Source of the DNA: a virus
Virus record (IMG/VR): IMGVR_UViG_3300031657_000006
Span: 1 to 29,689 of that record
Direction: 5' to 3' (one strand)
DNA length: 29,689 bases
The position numbers and the translations under genes were made by a program. Shown piece by piece: positions 29,575 to 29,689 of this stretch (position 1 is its first letter; every line of letters starts with the position of its first letter). The notes below the pieces were generated by a model. That model made no database searches, was not told the DNA's origin, and was given only the letters and a program-made list of their open reading frames with translations.

Positions 29575-29594
29575 TTCTATAGAAAATTATAGAA
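29575..29594 (-). repeat. Hairpin across the TnpB stop codon
   Basis: TTCTATA (29575-29581) and TATAGAA (29588-29594) are perfect 7-base arms with a six-base loop, and the TnpB-like TAA (29587-29589) lies in the right arm. A hairpin at this position would fit an RNA fold in the omega-RNA or the end hairpin of the element, but it is short and AT-rich. Confidence 0.45.
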
Positions 29595-29688
29595 CTTGCT
29601 TAAAAGCTTGGGCGCCATATTTTCCCAAGTGCAGGATATTCAGAGCTGCATTATAATCAGCATCTAGTTCATTCCCACAAGCACACTT
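29587..29688 (-). CDS. tnpB: TnpB-like nuclease, C-terminal end only (5' part beyond window)
   Basis: The last 33 codons of a gene whose start is off the right edge. The peptide KCACGNELDADYNAALNI is the end of the OrfB/TnpB zinc ribbon: a cysteine pair (here C-A-C rather than the usual C-x2-C), then G-N-x-x-D-A-D-Y-N-A-A-L-N-I, where D-A-D-x-N-A-A is the conserved RuvC-III element with its catalytic aspartate. TnpB is an RNA-guided DNA nuclease of IS200/IS605 elements, and also occurs as a stand-alone gene in phages. The 3' end of its gene usually overlaps the guide (omega) RNA. Whether a TnpA partner exists cannot be seen here. Confidence 0.85.
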   Translation of the reverse strand, partial: KCACGNELDADYNAALNILHLGKYGAQAFKQVL

Positions 29689-29689
29689 A

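Noticed and set aside
1-29689. CRISPR array, tRNA or rRNA genes
   Set aside because: No regularly spaced direct repeats, tRNA-like cloverleaf or rRNA sequence was noticed on reading; the only clear tandem repeat is the in-gene EPKE repeat.

Overview
The window is a 29.7 kb, AT-rich stretch of a tailed double-stranded DNA phage or prophage, probably a large one. It carries the DNA-packaging, head and neck module, and every supported gene lies on the minus strand, so transcription runs from high to low coordinates. Genes are tightly packed, with many ATGA or TGATG stop/start overlaps, strong GGAGG-type ribosome sites and the standard genetic code. No spacer exceeds about 210 bases, and I saw no tRNA, rRNA or CRISPR. 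The host cannot be named from this sequence.

Layout in transcription order (right to left). The right edge holds the last 33 codons of a TnpB-like protein. A truncated-looking winged-helix gene follows, then a 460-residue polyvalent-type protein with an inorganic-pyrophosphatase-like domain. Next is a three-gene sugar cassette (LicD-like transferase and two GT-B glycosyltransferases). A block of small basic, glycine-rich proteins (24678-22747) comes before a large structural protein, a terminase-adjacent gene, the terminase large subunit, a 60-residue protein, a 470-residue protein and a 930-residue portal. A run of small structural and membrane proteins (13430-9182) follows. Then come an S80-type prohead protease, internal or scaffold-like proteins, a decoration protein, the major capsid protein, and head-completion proteins running off the left edge. 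Two rho-independent terminators lie just after the capsid gene and after the next gene.

The most striking signal joins these genes into one possible system. An 11-residue leader, close to M-K-C-P-R-x-I-V-K-x-A, sits at the N terminus of six otherwise different small proteins. It recurs twice inside the 460-residue polyvalent protein and in a weaker form inside the protease protein. Separately, a K-x-A motif, most often KVAS, recurs through the scaffold-like, internal and protease proteins. Both internal leaders of the polyvalent protein are flanked on each side by K-x-A. My inference is that the leader is a capsid-targeting sequence comparable to that of the T4 internal proteins, and that K-x-A is the cleavage site of the phage's own protease. 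Together they would load many basic, membrane-active or enzymatic proteins into the head, trim them, and eject them with the DNA.
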